Source: Ignavibacteria bacterium
GTDB taxonomy: Bacteria; Bacteroidota; Ignavibacteria; Kapaibacteriales; Kapaibacteriaceae
Assembly (NCBI GenBank): GCA_015709655.1
Contig: CP054181.1
Coordinates: 1,670,207 to 1,734,206, forward strand
DNA: 64,000 nt
Direction: 5' to 3'
How positions within the stretch are numbered: position 1 is the first letter of the stretch; every line of letters begins with the position of its first letter. A model generated the notes under the pieces. It did no database searches, was not told the origin of the DNA, and was given only the letters and a program-made list of their open reading frames with translations. Positions 19,345 to 29,157 of this stretch are shown in pieces. The translations under genes were made by a program, and so were the position numbers.

Positions 19345-20802
19345 CTATTCTTCGATAACCTGCTTGAACTCATTAACGTCAACATCCGGTGAAACCGGGT
19401 AGTTTCCGGTAAAGCAAGCAGTGCAGTATCCCGTGGCAGCATCCTGCGGGACAGCATCCATAAGACCGTTAATGCTAAGATACCGGACAGAGTCTACGCC
19501 AATAACCTTGGCAACTTCGTCCTCGGTCCGATAATGATGTGCAATCAGCTCGTTGCGGCTGGGGAAGTCCATACCGTATATGCAGGGGTGCATTACAGGC
19601 GGTGATGTAATGCGAAGGTGAACCTCGCGGGGTTTTGCCATACGAATCAAGCCAACGAGTAGCTTTGATGTAGTGCCGCGGACGATGCTGTCATCTACTA
19701 CTGCCACACGGTTACCTTCCAGCACACCGCGCACAACGTTAAACTTTGTTTTAACCTTAAACTCCCGCTGATCCTGGCCGTAGGCAATAAACGTCCGCCC
19801 CACATAGTGCGATCTAATCAGGCCGATTTCGTATCTCGTTGGGAACGATTTTTCATTCACCCTGGCATAGCCCAGTGTAGCCGTGTTTCCGGAGTCAGGG
19901 ACAGAGATAACGACGGCCTTATCGTCTTCCGTTCCGGCAAGGGGGCTTTCCTCTGCGAGGTTTTTGCCAAGCTTTCTGCGTACCTTATCAACTGCGTGAC
20001 CAAAGATCATCGAATCGGGTCGGCTGAAATACACGTACTCAAAGATGCAGTGGCGCGGTTCAGGTTTTGTTTCGGCAATAGCAAAGGATTGCATTGTTCC
20101 GTTTGTAATGGTATCATTGTTGAACACTACAATTTCGTTTGGCTCCACATCGCGGATGTACTCTGCACTAAGAATGTCCAGCGCGCAGGTTTCACTGGCA
20201 ACGATATAGGCCGTCCCTTGTTCGTGTTCAAGTTTGCCAATGCACAGAGGCCGGAACCCGTGCGGATCTCGAACCGCATACATTGTGTTATTGCCTAACA
20301 TGACAAGCGAATAAGCACCTTTAGTAATTTGAGCGGCCTCCCGGATTTGTTCTACCTGTGTTGGCTGCTTGGAGCGTGCAATCAGGTGCATGAACAGTTC
20401 GGTATCGGTTGTTGTCTGGAATATGGCGCCATCGCCTTTCAGCTGATTACGCAAGGTACGCGTATTTGTGAGATTGCCGTTATGAGCAAGAGCAAACAAT
20501 CCGCCGGTATATGAAAAGTGAAACGGCTGAATGTTGGCAACTGTACTTAATCCGGTGGTGGAGTATCTGTTGTGACCAATTGCAACAGAGCCACACAATG
20601 TTTTTTTGAACACATCATGGTTACCAAACACATCCAGAACAAGCCCCTCACCTTTATGGACGCCCATACGAGGCTTGTTGTCCTGCTGGTACACGGTTAC
20701 AATTCCACTAGCCTCTTGTCCGCGGTGCTGTAATGCATGCAGTGCATAGTAGGTTAAAATTGATGCATTCGGATGATTAAAAACCCCAACAACAGCACAC
20801 AT
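19345..20802 (-). CDS. purF: Amidophosphoribosyltransferase
   Basis: First committed enzyme of purine synthesis: PRPP plus glutamine gives phosphoribosylamine. 485 residues. Met1 is followed directly by the catalytic Cys2 (M-C-A-V-V-G-V-F), exposed after Met removal. The N-terminal glutaminase domain shows the H-N-G-N-L-T motif, and the phosphoribosyltransferase domain contains V-A-V-V-D-D-S-I-V-R-G-T-T. The ATG overlaps the yebC stop by one base (TAATG), indicating translational coupling. Other purine genes in the window are purK (49.1 kb) and purA (60.8 kb), not linked to it. Confidence 0.96.
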   Translation of the reverse strand: MCAVVGVFNHPNASILTYYALHALQHRGQEASGIVTVYQQDNKPRMGVHKGEGLVLDVFGNHDVFKKTLCGSVAIGHNRYSTTGLSTVANIQPFHFSYTGGLFALAHNGNLTNTRTLRNQLKGDGAIFQTTTDTELFMHLIARSKQPTQVEQIREAAQITKGAYSLVMLGNNTMYAVRDPHGFRPLCIGKLEHEQGTAYIVASETCALDILSAEYIRDVEPNEIVVFNNDTITNGTMQSFAIAETKPEPRHCIFEYVYFSRPDSMIFGHAVDKVRRKLGKNLAEESPLAGTEDDKAVVISVPDSGNTATLGYARVNEKSFPTRYEIGLIRSHYVGRTFIAYGQDQREFKVKTKFNVVRGVLEGNRVAVVDDSIVRGTTSKLLVGLIRMAKPREVHLRITSPPVMHPCIYGMDFPSRNELIAHHYRTEDEVAKVIGVDSVRYLSINGLMDAVPQDAATGYCTACFTGNYPVSPDVDVNEFKQVIEE

Positions 20803-21515
20803 TAGTCTTCATTCATATTGTGAAAAACATTCTGGACATCTTCGTCTTCTTCCAGCTTCTCAATCAACTTAATTACTTCTTCGGTTTGCTCATCGGTTAA
20901 GGTTATGCTCGAGCTTGGAATACGGCGCAGTTCAGAATTCGACACTGTGATTGAAGACTGCTCCAGAGCTCTTTGCATACCGATAAAGTCTTCGAAGGCG
21001 GTTGTAACAACCAGTTCGCCATCCTGTTCGCTGATATCTTCGGCGCCGTTTTCAATCAGGAGCAGTTCAAGCTCGTCCCTGTTTCCAATATTGGCGGGTA
21101 TTGTAAAAACGCCCTTGCGCGTAAAGATAAATTCCAGCGAACCGCTCGTACCCAATTGGCCGCCATTCCGGTTAAAGTACGACCGGATGTTAGCAACCGT
21201 ACGGGTATTGTTATCGGTTGCAGTTTCCACCCATATTGCAACACCATGCGGACCGTAGCCCTCGAAGTTAACTTCCTGTAATTCGGATGCATCCTTCGAC
21301 GATGCCTTCTTAATTGCATTTTCGATATTGTCCTTTGGCATATTTGCCGCCTTTGCGTTCTGGATTACAACGCGAAGGTGGGCATTGGTTTCCGGGTCAG
21401 GTCCACCTTGTTTTACAGCAACCGATATTTCTTTGCCAAATTTCGTAAATGTCCTGGCCATGTTGGCCCAGCGTTTCTCTTTGCGTGCTCTGCGAAATTC
21501 AAATGCGCGACCCAT
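20802..21515 (-). CDS. yebC: YebC/PmpR-type translation or transcription regulator
   Basis: 237 residues of the TACO1/YebC family: N-terminal M-G-R-A-F-E-F-R-R-A-R-K-E-K-R, then F-T-K-F-G-K-E-I and K-A-S-S-K-D-A, with the G-Y-G-P-H-G-V-A block near 86. Family members have been described as DNA-binding regulators and, more recently, as factors helping ribosomes through difficult proline stretches. Overlap of stop and start (TAATG) links it to purF translation. The 33-bp gap upstream of its start has no obvious promoter. Confidence 0.94.
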   Translation of the reverse strand: MGRAFEFRRARKEKRWANMARTFTKFGKEISVAVKQGGPDPETNAHLRVVIQNAKAANMPKDNIENAIKKASSKDASELQEVNFEGYGPHGVAIWVETATDNNTRTVANIRSYFNRNGGQLGTSGSLEFIFTRKGVFTIPANIGNRDELELLLIENGAEDISEQDGELVVTTAFEDFIGMQRALEQSSITVSNSELRRIPSSSITLTDEQTEEVIKLIEKLEEDEDVQNVFHNMNED

Positions 21516-21548
21516 AGTGGGAATACTACTGATGAAAGTTGAAAAAAA

Positions 21549-22685
21549 CTAATGTTCCTGAGTGAGTGATTTCTGATACAGCCTGTAGGTCCGATACAGC
21601 TCGGCGTTCATTGTTTGCGTTAGTCCACGCACCATCATGGTATTGTCTTCCAATATCCAACTTGCCTCGGCTCCCACCATACCCTTACGTTTAGCCCGTT
21701 CGCCAACCTCGTAATAGAGAGCGGCATCTGCACCCGAGCGCTGGTGTTCCGGAAGAACGCCCAGAACGATGATGCGCAGCCGATTGATTTTCGTTTTCTT
21801 GGTAAGTAAGTGAAAGCCGGCACCCAGCAGGCTTCCGCCCCGATTGTAGATCAATGCCTGGTTTACATCAGGGAGGGCAAGAATAAAGCCAACGGGCTCG
21901 CCCTTTATCTCTACAAAAAAAATAAAATCAGGATCGGCAATTTGTTTAAGATCCGAAGCAAGAAAATCAAACTCCGCATCGGTCATCTTTACAAAGCCCC
22001 AGTTTGGCTGCCATGCCGTGTTGTACATTGACTTTATTTGTTCAACATCCTTTTTAAACTGTGCTTTGTCTTTAAAGTTAACATTACGGAACGTGATGTG
22101 TCTGCGTTCAATAAGCGACTTCATCAGGCCGGAGAGCTTGTCAGATCGATATGTTTGAGTGCTTACCCAGTATGCGTGTAAGTCCTTAATCTTACTGTAG
22201 CCCGCTCTCTGTATTAAATCGGCATAATATGGTGGGTTGTAGGTCATAAGAATTACAGGCGGACCCTCAGCCCCCTCCACCAACAATCCGCATTCATCAT
22301 TTTGCGTTGGATTTACCGGACCCCGCACGTGTTGTAAGCCACGATCTTTCAGCCATTGCTCTGCCGCCTTAAACAAGGCATTCGCAACGTCCTGGTCATT
22401 GATACATTCAAAAAAGCCAAAGAAACCTACATCATCATTGTGTGTAGCCAGATGATTCCCGTTTCTTATCGCAGCAATGCGTCCAACGATTGTACCATTG
22501 CGTTCAGCAACAAACAGTTGAATTTGGGTGTGAGCGTATACGGGATTTTTGGTGATACTTAGAAGTTTCTTCCGTTCAGAAACTAACGGTGCCACCCAAT
22601 TCGGATCGTTTTTATAGAACGACCACTGGCACTTGATAAACGGTAGGGTATTGCCGGGTTCAAGTGCGGTGATGCTTAAATTCAT
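21549..22685 (-). CDS. GNAT-fold N-acetyltransferase-like protein
   Basis: About 378 residues from the ATG at 22685. The frame is open to 22724, but a good promoter-like TAnnTTTG lies at 22710-22717 inside that extension, favouring the shorter form. The N-terminal half (F-V-A-E-R-N-G-T-I-V-G-R-I-A-A) and the C-terminal half (I-V-L-G-V-L-P-E-H-Q-R-S-G-A-D-A-A-L-Y, acetyl-CoA loop) look like two GNAT modules. G-P-V-N-P-T-Q-N-D-E-C-G-L-L is typical of this long, conserved, substrate-unknown group found in Bacteroidota. No operon partner: 33 bp from yebC upstream end, divergent from the M28 gene. Confidence 0.72.
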   Translation of the reverse strand: MNLSITALEPGNTLPFIKCQWSFYKNDPNWVAPLVSERKKLLSITKNPVYAHTQIQLFVAERNGTIVGRIAAIRNGNHLATHNDDVGFFGFFECINDQDVANALFKAAEQWLKDRGLQHVRGPVNPTQNDECGLLVEGAEGPPVILMTYNPPYYADLIQRAGYSKIKDLHAYWVSTQTYRSDKLSGLMKSLIERRHITFRNVNFKDKAQFKKDVEQIKSMYNTAWQPNWGFVKMTDAEFDFLASDLKQIADPDFIFFVEIKGEPVGFILALPDVNQALIYNRGGSLLGAGFHLLTKKTKINRLRIIVLGVLPEHQRSGADAALYYEVGERAKRKGMVGAEASWILEDNTMMVRGLTQTMNAELYRTYRLYQKSLTQEH

Positions 22686-22709
22686 AATGTTGTACGCCGA
22701 TGGTTCGGA

Positions 22710-22717
22710 CAAAAATA
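22710..22717 (-). promoter_or_regulatory. Candidate -7 promoter element (TAnnTTTG) for the GNAT gene
   Basis: The minus strand reads TATTTTTG, an exact consensus match. A start site about seven bases downstream would give a leader near 17 nt to the ATG at 22685. No TTG is found at the expected -33 distance. Confidence 0.4.
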
Positions 22718-22774
22718 GAAACACCGTGATTAGCCACGATGCCTAATCTTTACCAATTACTATCTGAACAGCTT

Positions 22775-24133
22775 ATGCAATACATCCGAATACTGACGCT
22801 AACATTGTCTGTTTTTGCAACCATGGCTTTGGGCAGTCCACTACATGGCGCTTCACCTACACTGCCACACGCTGCCGGTGTGCTTGCCTCCACGCTTGCT
22901 GATGGCGATACATTGTGGAACGAAGTTGCCGGGTTTGTTGACAAATTCCCGCGCCGTCTTAGCGGCTCTCAGGCACTCGAGGATGGGATCAACTGGCTGC
23001 TTAAGCGGCTCCGTGCCGATGGATGGCGGGTAAACAGGCAGAATGTGCATGTTCCCGTGTGGGTCCGGGGTACGGAATGGTGCAAGTTGGTGGAAGGGGG
23101 CCCGGCACACGCGATGCCGATGGCTGGTCTGGGAGGCAGTGTGAGTACTGGCGGAAAACCGCTCAGAGCACCGGTACTGGTTGTTTCGAGCTTTGCGGAT
23201 CTGGAGCAGAAAGCACACCGTGCAAAGGGGAAGATCGTGGTATGGAATGTACCGTTTTCAACCTACGGTGCAACGGTAGAATACCGTTATTCCGGAGCCA
23301 GTAAGGCGGCCGCTGTGGGTGCCGTTGCCTCACTGGTACGGTCAGTAGGACCGTTTGGAATGCAGACACCGCATACCGGCATGATGGAGTATGACGATAC
23401 CTTCCCAAAAATACCGTGCGCTGCAATCACCATCGAAGATGCCTTGTTGCTCCAGAGGCTGCAGGATGCTGAGCAAGTTCCAGTTGTTGAACTGTATATG
23501 GAAGCCCGAGAGCTTCCCGATGCTGTGTCGGGCAATATTGTTTTTGAAATTCCGGGTACCGACCTTGCAAACGAAGTGGTTGTCATGGGCGGACATATCG
23601 ATTCCTGGGATCTGGGTACCGGCGCAATGGATGATGCTTCGGGGTGTTTTGTTGCCTGGAGAGCCTTACATGCTATTCGGCGTGCAGGTTTAAAGCCACG
23701 GCGAACACTACGCGTATGCTTCTGGACGAACGAGGAGAATGGGTTACGCGGGGCACGTGCATACGCAGAACACACACGTCACGAAAAACATTTTGCCGCC
23801 ATGGAAATTGATGGAGGCACGTTTAATCCTACAGGCTTTAGCGGTTCAGTTCCCACCTATATGAGAACAAACATTCTGGAAATTCTGGGTTTACTGAAAC
23901 CCGTTGGAGCCACTACCTGGGCCGAGGGTGGCGGCGGTGCCGATACATCGCCACTTGCCGAAAAGGGCGTTCCTGTTTTGGAGCTGACGGTGGATACTAC
24001 AAAGTACTTCTGGTACCATCATACGGAAGCTGATACGCCTGATAAGCTGGACCCGCAGGAACTAAACAAGTGTACCTATGCAGTGGCCGTTATGGCATAC
24101 GCATTAAGCTGTATGGATTCTCAGCAGGAATAG
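22775..24133 (+). CDS. M28 metallopeptidase, carboxypeptidase Q-like, exported
   Basis: Starting at the ATG at 22775 gives a signal peptide (MQYIRILTLTLSVFATMALGSPLHGAS) and a protein of about 452 residues; a start at 22739 only adds 12 residues before the hydrophobic part. A PA-like insert lies between about 110 and 240. The two-zinc ligand set of M28 is visible: G-G-H-I-D-S-W-D, D-D-A-S-G, T-N-E-E-N-G, E-I-D-G-G and Y-H-H-T-E-A-D-T. The motif order is closest to mammalian carboxypeptidase Q (PGCP). Predicted periplasmic or secreted amino-/dipeptidase. Stop is 14 bp from the convergent M28-PDZ gene, so two M28 enzymes end tail to tail here. Confidence 0.85.
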   Translation: MQYIRILTLTLSVFATMALGSPLHGASPTLPHAAGVLASTLADGDTLWNEVAGFVDKFPRRLSGSQALEDGINWLLKRLRADGWRVNRQNVHVPVWVRGTEWCKLVEGGPAHAMPMAGLGGSVSTGGKPLRAPVLVVSSFADLEQKAHRAKGKIVVWNVPFSTYGATVEYRYSGASKAAAVGAVASLVRSVGPFGMQTPHTGMMEYDDTFPKIPCAAITIEDALLLQRLQDAEQVPVVELYMEARELPDAVSGNIVFEIPGTDLANEVVVMGGHIDSWDLGTGAMDDASGCFVAWRALHAIRRAGLKPRRTLRVCFWTNEENGLRGARAYAEHTRHEKHFAAMEIDGGTFNPTGFSGSVPTYMRTNILEILGLLKPVGATTWAEGGGGADTSPLAEKGVPVLELTVDTTKYFWYHHTEADTPDKLDPQELNKCTYAVAVMAYALSCMDSQQE

Positions 24134-24147
24134 ACTCCACAATACCG

Positions 24148-25989
24148 TTACCGTGCGGGTGCGGCAAGGGTGACACTGAATTCCATGCTGGTACCGTTTC
24201 GGATAACGGTTACCTTTACAACGTCACCAGGATTTTTATCACCCATGGCTGCTGTCAAGTCATAAATATTTTTAACGGCTGTTGACCCAAATTGCGTGAT
24301 AATGTCGTTTGCCTGTAAACCGGCTTTTGCAGCCGGTGCGCCATCGCGGACGCCCGAGATAAGCAGTCCCGCCGGGTTATCCGAGTAGTCGGGGATTACT
24401 CCAAACACGACTTTAAAGCCGGTGGAGGTATGGTTTGCTGATGGCTTTTCGGCACCCTCGGTAAAAAGGGGCCGTTCGGTAGTGTCGGCAACAGACCGCA
24501 CAACAGTCTCGATAAAGTCCAGTATGCGTGCCTCGCCATCGTAGTTGAGTTTCTCCCATGTGTCGGTGGGTCGGTGATAATCAGAATGCAGGCCGGTAAA
24601 GAAGAATAAAACAGGAACTTTCAGCGGTGTGAACGAACTGTGGTCACTTGGGCCAAATCCATCGGTGGTAGTGCTAATTGTAAAGTTGAAATCCTTGTTG
24701 GTACGTTCAATTAGTTCTGGCCACGTTGTGCTGGTACCCGTACCATGGATGTTCAGCTTGTTGTTCGTAAGATGCCCAATCATATCCATGTTGATCATTG
24801 TAACCAGGCTCTTCAGTGGCAGTGTAGGGCTTTGAACCCAATGTTTAGATCCAAGCAGACCTTTTTCCTCTCCTGAGAATGCCATGAACACCACGCTTCG
24901 CTTAGCAGGTGACTCTGAAAAGCGCCTGGCAAGCTCGAGCATTCCGGCAGTTCCGCTTGCATTGTCGTCGGCGCCGTGATGAATTGCCGGCTCCTTGCTA
25001 GCCGCCAGAGAGCCCTCGTCGCCAAATCCCAGATGGTCGTAATGTGCTCCAATCACGATGTACTCACCTGAAAGTGAGGGGTCTGTCCCCCGAACCATAC
25101 CAACAATATTCCGTGTGGTACTTTCCTTGAATTCAACATCGGTTGTAATCGTCACGGTAGTATTGGGGAGCAAGTAGGACTGAGGCTTCCGCTTTTTATC
25201 AATTGTTTGCTCGGAGTTAAACAAGGTTGGTACGCTATGCGGGAAAATCCCTGCACACTGTGTTCTGCGAACCTGCAGTGCAACAATTCCCGACTCCTTG
25301 CCAAACGAGTCGGTACCAAACTTTGACAAGACATCGGCGGAATCGCCCCGACTATTAACCAGAATAATGGCAGCTGCGCCTTTGTCACGGGCTGTAGTAA
25401 CTTTTGACCGGATTGATGCCAGTGTGTAAAACCCATGGTTTTTTTCTGCCCATGCCGGAAGCCCCCTAAGGGCAATAACGACTGCACCCTTGACATCAAC
25501 ACCTTTATAATCATCGTAACCCTGTCCGGGTGTGGATATGCCATACCCCACAAACACAACCTTGCCGGTGACTGACGTACTTCTGGTAAAGCTGTACGGC
25601 TGGTAATCCTGTCCAAGCTGCCACTGTATGCTGAGTGCGGGAACCTTTTCAATTGGCACGCCGGGACGTTCGCGCTTAACTGAAAATACTACGGAGTTAT
25701 TCTTTCCAAGTTCTGCCCTGGTAACCATGGTAAACGAATTGTTGAATGACGTGGCCTTGCCTGCAGGTACCAAACCCATTGTGGTAAACTGTGTGGCTAT
25801 GTAATCCGCAGCGCGTTCAATTCCAGGCGTTCCCGGCGACCGGCCCTGGCATTCCTCTGATGCCAGATATTTAACTGATTCAAGCAGCCTTTGCGCCTGG
25901 GGTGTGGAAGCAGTTTGCGACCAAACCAGTCCGGGAATCAGGAAGGCAGTAAATAAAAAGCCGGAAATCAGCCGAAACAACCGTTGCAT
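24148..25989 (-). CDS. M28 aminopeptidase with PA and C-terminal PDZ domains, exported
   Basis: 613 residues. Signal peptide MQRLFRLISGFLFTAFLIPGLVWSQ. A peptidase unit contains a PA-type insert (K-G-A-V-V-I-A-L-R-G). Zinc ligands are visible in G-A-H-Y-D-H-L-G, H-H-G-A-D-D-N-A-S-G, A-F-S-G-E-E-K-G, N-M-D-M-I-G-H and S-D-H-S-S-F. The last 90 residues form a PDZ domain (S-G-V-R-D-G-A-P-A-A-K-A-G-L-Q-A-N-D-I-I). Predicted periplasmic zinc aminopeptidase. Upstream, a minus-strand TTG-N20-TAGTTTTG matches the Bacteroidota promoter pattern. Confidence 0.9.
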   Translation of the reverse strand: MQRLFRLISGFLFTAFLIPGLVWSQTASTPQAQRLLESVKYLASEECQGRSPGTPGIERAADYIATQFTTMGLVPAGKATSFNNSFTMVTRAELGKNNSVVFSVKRERPGVPIEKVPALSIQWQLGQDYQPYSFTRSTSVTGKVVFVGYGISTPGQGYDDYKGVDVKGAVVIALRGLPAWAEKNHGFYTLASIRSKVTTARDKGAAAIILVNSRGDSADVLSKFGTDSFGKESGIVALQVRRTQCAGIFPHSVPTLFNSEQTIDKKRKPQSYLLPNTTVTITTDVEFKESTTRNIVGMVRGTDPSLSGEYIVIGAHYDHLGFGDEGSLAASKEPAIHHGADDNASGTAGMLELARRFSESPAKRSVVFMAFSGEEKGLLGSKHWVQSPTLPLKSLVTMINMDMIGHLTNNKLNIHGTGTSTTWPELIERTNKDFNFTISTTTDGFGPSDHSSFTPLKVPVLFFFTGLHSDYHRPTDTWEKLNYDGEARILDFIETVVRSVADTTERPLFTEGAEKPSANHTSTGFKVVFGVIPDYSDNPAGLLISGVRDGAPAAKAGLQANDIITQFGSTAVKNIYDLTAAMGDKNPGDVVKVTVIRNGTSMEFSVTLAAPAR

Positions 25990-26010
25990 GAAAGAGCCTC
26001 TGTACTTTTG
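25984..26010 (+). promoter_or_regulatory. Candidate promoter for the flippase gene (TTG-N16-TACTTTTG)
   Basis: TTG at 25984-25986 and TACTTTTG at 26003-26010. The -7 box is exact; the spacer is at the short end. It drives toward the start at 26062. The TTG overlaps the first codons of the divergent peptidase gene. Confidence 0.45.
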
Positions 26011-26020
26011 TAGGAATGAG

Positions 26021-26051
26021 CAAAACTATGTATCAGTGAGAGTGCTGCCAA
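26021..26051 (-). promoter_or_regulatory. Candidate promoter for the M28-PDZ gene (TTG-N20-TAGTTTTG)
   Basis: On the minus strand TTG (26051-26049) is followed after 20 bases by TAGTTTTG (26028-26021). Both elements match the Bacteroidota consensus at normal spacing. The predicted start would lie about 25 nt upstream of the ATG at 25989. It lies back to back with the flippase promoter inside 72 bp. Confidence 0.55.
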
Positions 26052-26061
26052 CAGAATATTC

Positions 26062-27552
26062 ATGAGCAGCAAGTTACGGTCATTAGCCTCTGACACACTT
26101 GTTTACGGTGTTTCTACCGTTGCAGGGCGTTTTCTGACGTTCCTGCTAACTCCCCTGTACACCAACTACCTTACAGCTTCGGAAATTGGCGACGTAACGG
26201 CAATCTATGCTGCCATAGCCTTTATTGCGGTTGTGTACTCGCTGGGACTGGAGCCTGCCTACATGCGCTTTTTTGAGCAGGATAATGAGCAGCGGTCGCA
26301 GAGTGCTTTTCGTGCAGCATTCCTTGGTGTGGCACTTGTTGGCACGCTCATTACCATAGTAACAATAGTTACAGCAGAGTCAGTTTCCGCATCACCGTTT
26401 CTGCAGTTAGGCAAGGGTGGTAGCCGGCTGGTGCAGATAGCCGCATTCATTCCGCTTCTTGATGCACTTGTTTTAATACCGTATGCCCGGTTACGAATGA
26501 TGCGCCAGCCCGGGCAGTTTGCCCTGATGCGTCTGCTTGGCATCGTAATCAATGTTGCGCTCAATGCATACTTTCTGATTTGGTTGGATATGCATATCGA
26601 GGGTGTTCTGTGGGCAAGCGTTATCACAAATGTTCTGGTATTCCTGGTGTTTGTTCCGTTGGTTTCTCTGAAAGCCGCTGAGCCGGTTTGGGGCATAATC
26701 AAAGGAATGCTGCGTTTTGGATTGCCCACAGTACCTGCCAGCTTCTCGTCGATTGTTGTTATGGTAGCAGACCGTACGGTAATGCTGATGCTTACCTCGA
26801 GTGCAACCTTGGGTTTGTATCAAACCAACTTCCGGCTGGCGTTACCGGTAATGATGTTTGTTACCGTATTTGAATACGCCTTTAAGCCATTCTATCTACA
26901 GCACCGCGCTGATGATGATGTTCGACTTCTGTTGTCGAGAATATTAACACTATTTACCGCCGTCTGCGGCTTGATATTCCTGGTAACAGCTCTGTTTATG
27001 CCGTACGCGGTACAGCTCCCATTTGTTGGCGGGAAGTTTATTAACCCGTTGTATTGGAAGGGCTTGGTTATTATTCCGGTTGTGATGCTGGCATACTACT
27101 TTAATGGCGTGTACATCAATTTGGCGGCAGGCCTACATATCACGATGCGGACATGGTGGCTCCCAATTTCAACGGGTGTGGCTGCAATTGTAAACGTGGT
27201 TGCAATGCTTGTCCTGGTCCCTCAAATGGACATCATGGGGGCTGCCTGGGCCAAGGTCATTGCCTATGCAGCCTCAGTCATCGTTCTATCGGTGTATGCG
27301 CGTCGTGTGTATCCCGTACAGTACGATTATAAGAAGCTGGTCATTACGCTTCTGACAACCGGTGTTGTGTACGGGCTTGCGGTGATACCCGAGTTAGCTT
27401 CGATAACCGGCATTATTGCTCGCGTAGCAGCAGTGCCCGTGTTTATACTGGTACTGGCTGCCGTTGGAGTTATCCGCAAATCGCTCATTACCTCTGCGCT
27501 AGCATTGCTGCCGGGACGACGAAACCACGGTACGAAACAGCATGTGCGATAG
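26062..27552 (+). CDS. Polysaccharide/lipid flippase (Wzx/MurJ-like MOP superfamily)
   Basis: 496 residues with about 12-14 hydrophobic segments distributed over the full length and the N-terminal pattern S-D-T-L-V-Y-G-V-S-T-V-A-G-R-F-L-T-F-L-L-T-P-L-Y-T-N-Y-L typical of oligosaccharide flippases. Such proteins move lipid-linked sugars across the inner membrane. No glycosyltransferase genes are adjacent, so the lipid-linked substrate is unknown and it is not part of an obvious O-antigen cluster. Ends 37 bp before the convergent AbgT gene. Confidence 0.85.
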   Translation: MSSKLRSLASDTLVYGVSTVAGRFLTFLLTPLYTNYLTASEIGDVTAIYAAIAFIAVVYSLGLEPAYMRFFEQDNEQRSQSAFRAAFLGVALVGTLITIVTIVTAESVSASPFLQLGKGGSRLVQIAAFIPLLDALVLIPYARLRMMRQPGQFALMRLLGIVINVALNAYFLIWLDMHIEGVLWASVITNVLVFLVFVPLVSLKAAEPVWGIIKGMLRFGLPTVPASFSSIVVMVADRTVMLMLTSSATLGLYQTNFRLALPVMMFVTVFEYAFKPFYLQHRADDDVRLLLSRILTLFTAVCGLIFLVTALFMPYAVQLPFVGGKFINPLYWKGLVIIPVVMLAYYFNGVYINLAAGLHITMRTWWLPISTGVAAIVNVVAMLVLVPQMDIMGAAWAKVIAYAASVIVLSVYARRVYPVQYDYKKLVITLLTTGVVYGLAVIPELASITGIIARVAAVPVFILVLAAVGVIRKSLITSALALLPGRRNHGTKQHVR

Positions 27553-27589
27553 TGGCGGTTTACGTTAGTCAAAGCCCCTTCCCATCGTC

Positions 27590-29104
27590 TTACGGGATCG
27601 GAATAGCTACCTGTGTATCGGGACCAAGGGGAATCCCAAGATAAATCCAGGCCAGCATGAACAACGTCCACACGATAATAAACGAAATTGAATACGGTAT
27701 CATCAGGCTTAGCATTGTGCCCAGCGATGCTGACTTTGTATAACGCTGCATAGCAACCAGAATCAGCGGGATATAACTCAGCAGTGGGGCAATCATGTTG
27801 GTTGACGAATCACCGATTCTGAATGCCAACTGTGTAGCTGCGGGATGAATACCAAGTAACATAAACATCGGTACAAAAACGGGGGCCATGACAGCCCATT
27901 TTGCCGATGCACTGGCGATAAGCAGGTTAATGACAGCCGCAACGATCACAAATGCTGCCATCAGTATAGGACCGTCAAGGTGCAGCCCCTGCAGGAACTC
28001 GGCACCACGCACTGCTACAACCACGCCCATATTAGACCATGCGAAGTAGCTGATGAACTGCGCCATTACAAAGCTGAGCACGATATAACTTCCCAGAGTA
28101 CCTAACCCATCGGATGCCATGGTAGCAATATCCTTATCGGACCGTGCCGTCTTCGTTGCAACTGCATAAACAATACCACTTACCAGGAACAGCAGCATCA
28201 GTATTGGTACAATACTTTTTTCAAGGGGCTTAAGCGTACCTGCAGCATCGCGAAGGAGAGCACCATCGGGCACACTCACAAGTGCAACCACACCAATTCC
28301 GATGATGAATGACAGAAGTGACAACAGCAGTGCTCTCTTCTCGGTGTGGCTGATGTGCCGCTGCATTTCGTCGGGTCCGGTGAGTACCGTGCTTTTCCAT
28401 TCACCAAGTCTTGGCTCTACAATTTTCTCGCACACCACTGAACCGATGGCGGTAAGGAGAAAGGTAGAAACAATCATGAAATACCAATTACCGGCAACAT
28501 TCATCGCGAACGAAGGATCAATTAATCGGGCACCGGTATCGGTGATCCCAGCCAGCAACGGATCGAGTGACGTTATTGAAAGATTCGCGCTAAAGCCTCC
28601 GGCCACTCCCGCAAACGCCGCCGATAATCCTGCAAGAGGATGCCGCCCCACCGCATGAAAAATCGCTGCACCAAGTGGTATCAGCACAATATAACCGGCA
28701 TCGGCAGCCAACGATGAATTAACACCTGCAAAAACAACAGCCGACGTAACAAGCCACCGGGGCACCGAAAGCACGGTAACACGAAGCGCTGCCGTGATTA
28801 AACCACTCCGTTCTGCAACAGAAATTCCTATCATTGTAACGAGTACAAGTCCCAGCGGAGGGAAATCAGTAAAGTTTTTGACCGCGTCGGTGACCATGCG
28901 TCGCAATCCATCGGCAGACAGAAGGTTTACAACACTAATGGTTTCCTTTGTGCCCGGGTGTACAACTGTGGTGTTTGCCGCCGACAGGATCCAGGAAGCA
29001 AGCACGACAACCGCCGCTGCGATAAGGAAGAGTGTTGTGGGGTCCGGAAGACGGTTGCCTAACCGCTCGACGACATCAAGGAAACGGAGGAAAATTTTTT
29101 TCAT
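27590..29104 (-). CDS. AbgT-family transporter
   Basis: About 504 residues from the ATG at 29104 (the frame is open to 29137). Family hallmarks are N-R-L-P-D-P-T-T-L-F near the N-terminus, then V-N-S-S-L-A-A-D-A-G-Y-I-V-L-I-P-L and G-D-S-S-T-N-M-I-A-P-L-L-S-Y near 415-430. Nine or more membrane segments are evident. Members import p-aminobenzoyl-glutamate or export sulfonamides; the substrate here is unknown. Divergent from the YggS-type gene with a 53-bp gap. Confidence 0.88.
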   Translation of the reverse strand: MKKIFLRFLDVVERLGNRLPDPTTLFLIAAAVVVLASWILSAANTTVVHPGTKETISVVNLLSADGLRRMVTDAVKNFTDFPPLGLVLVTMIGISVAERSGLITAALRVTVLSVPRWLVTSAVVFAGVNSSLAADAGYIVLIPLGAAIFHAVGRHPLAGLSAAFAGVAGGFSANLSITSLDPLLAGITDTGARLIDPSFAMNVAGNWYFMIVSTFLLTAIGSVVCEKIVEPRLGEWKSTVLTGPDEMQRHISHTEKRALLLSLLSFIIGIGVVALVSVPDGALLRDAAGTLKPLEKSIVPILMLLFLVSGIVYAVATKTARSDKDIATMASDGLGTLGSYIVLSFVMAQFISYFAWSNMGVVVAVRGAEFLQGLHLDGPILMAAFVIVAAVINLLIASASAKWAVMAPVFVPMFMLLGIHPAATQLAFRIGDSSTNMIAPLLSYIPLILVAMQRYTKSASLGTMLSLMIPYSISFIIVWTLFMLAWIYLGIPLGPDTQVAIPIP

Positions 29105-29157
29105 AAACGAAAATATTCTTGAATGCCGAGTAAACAAACAGAATTATCTTCGCTGCT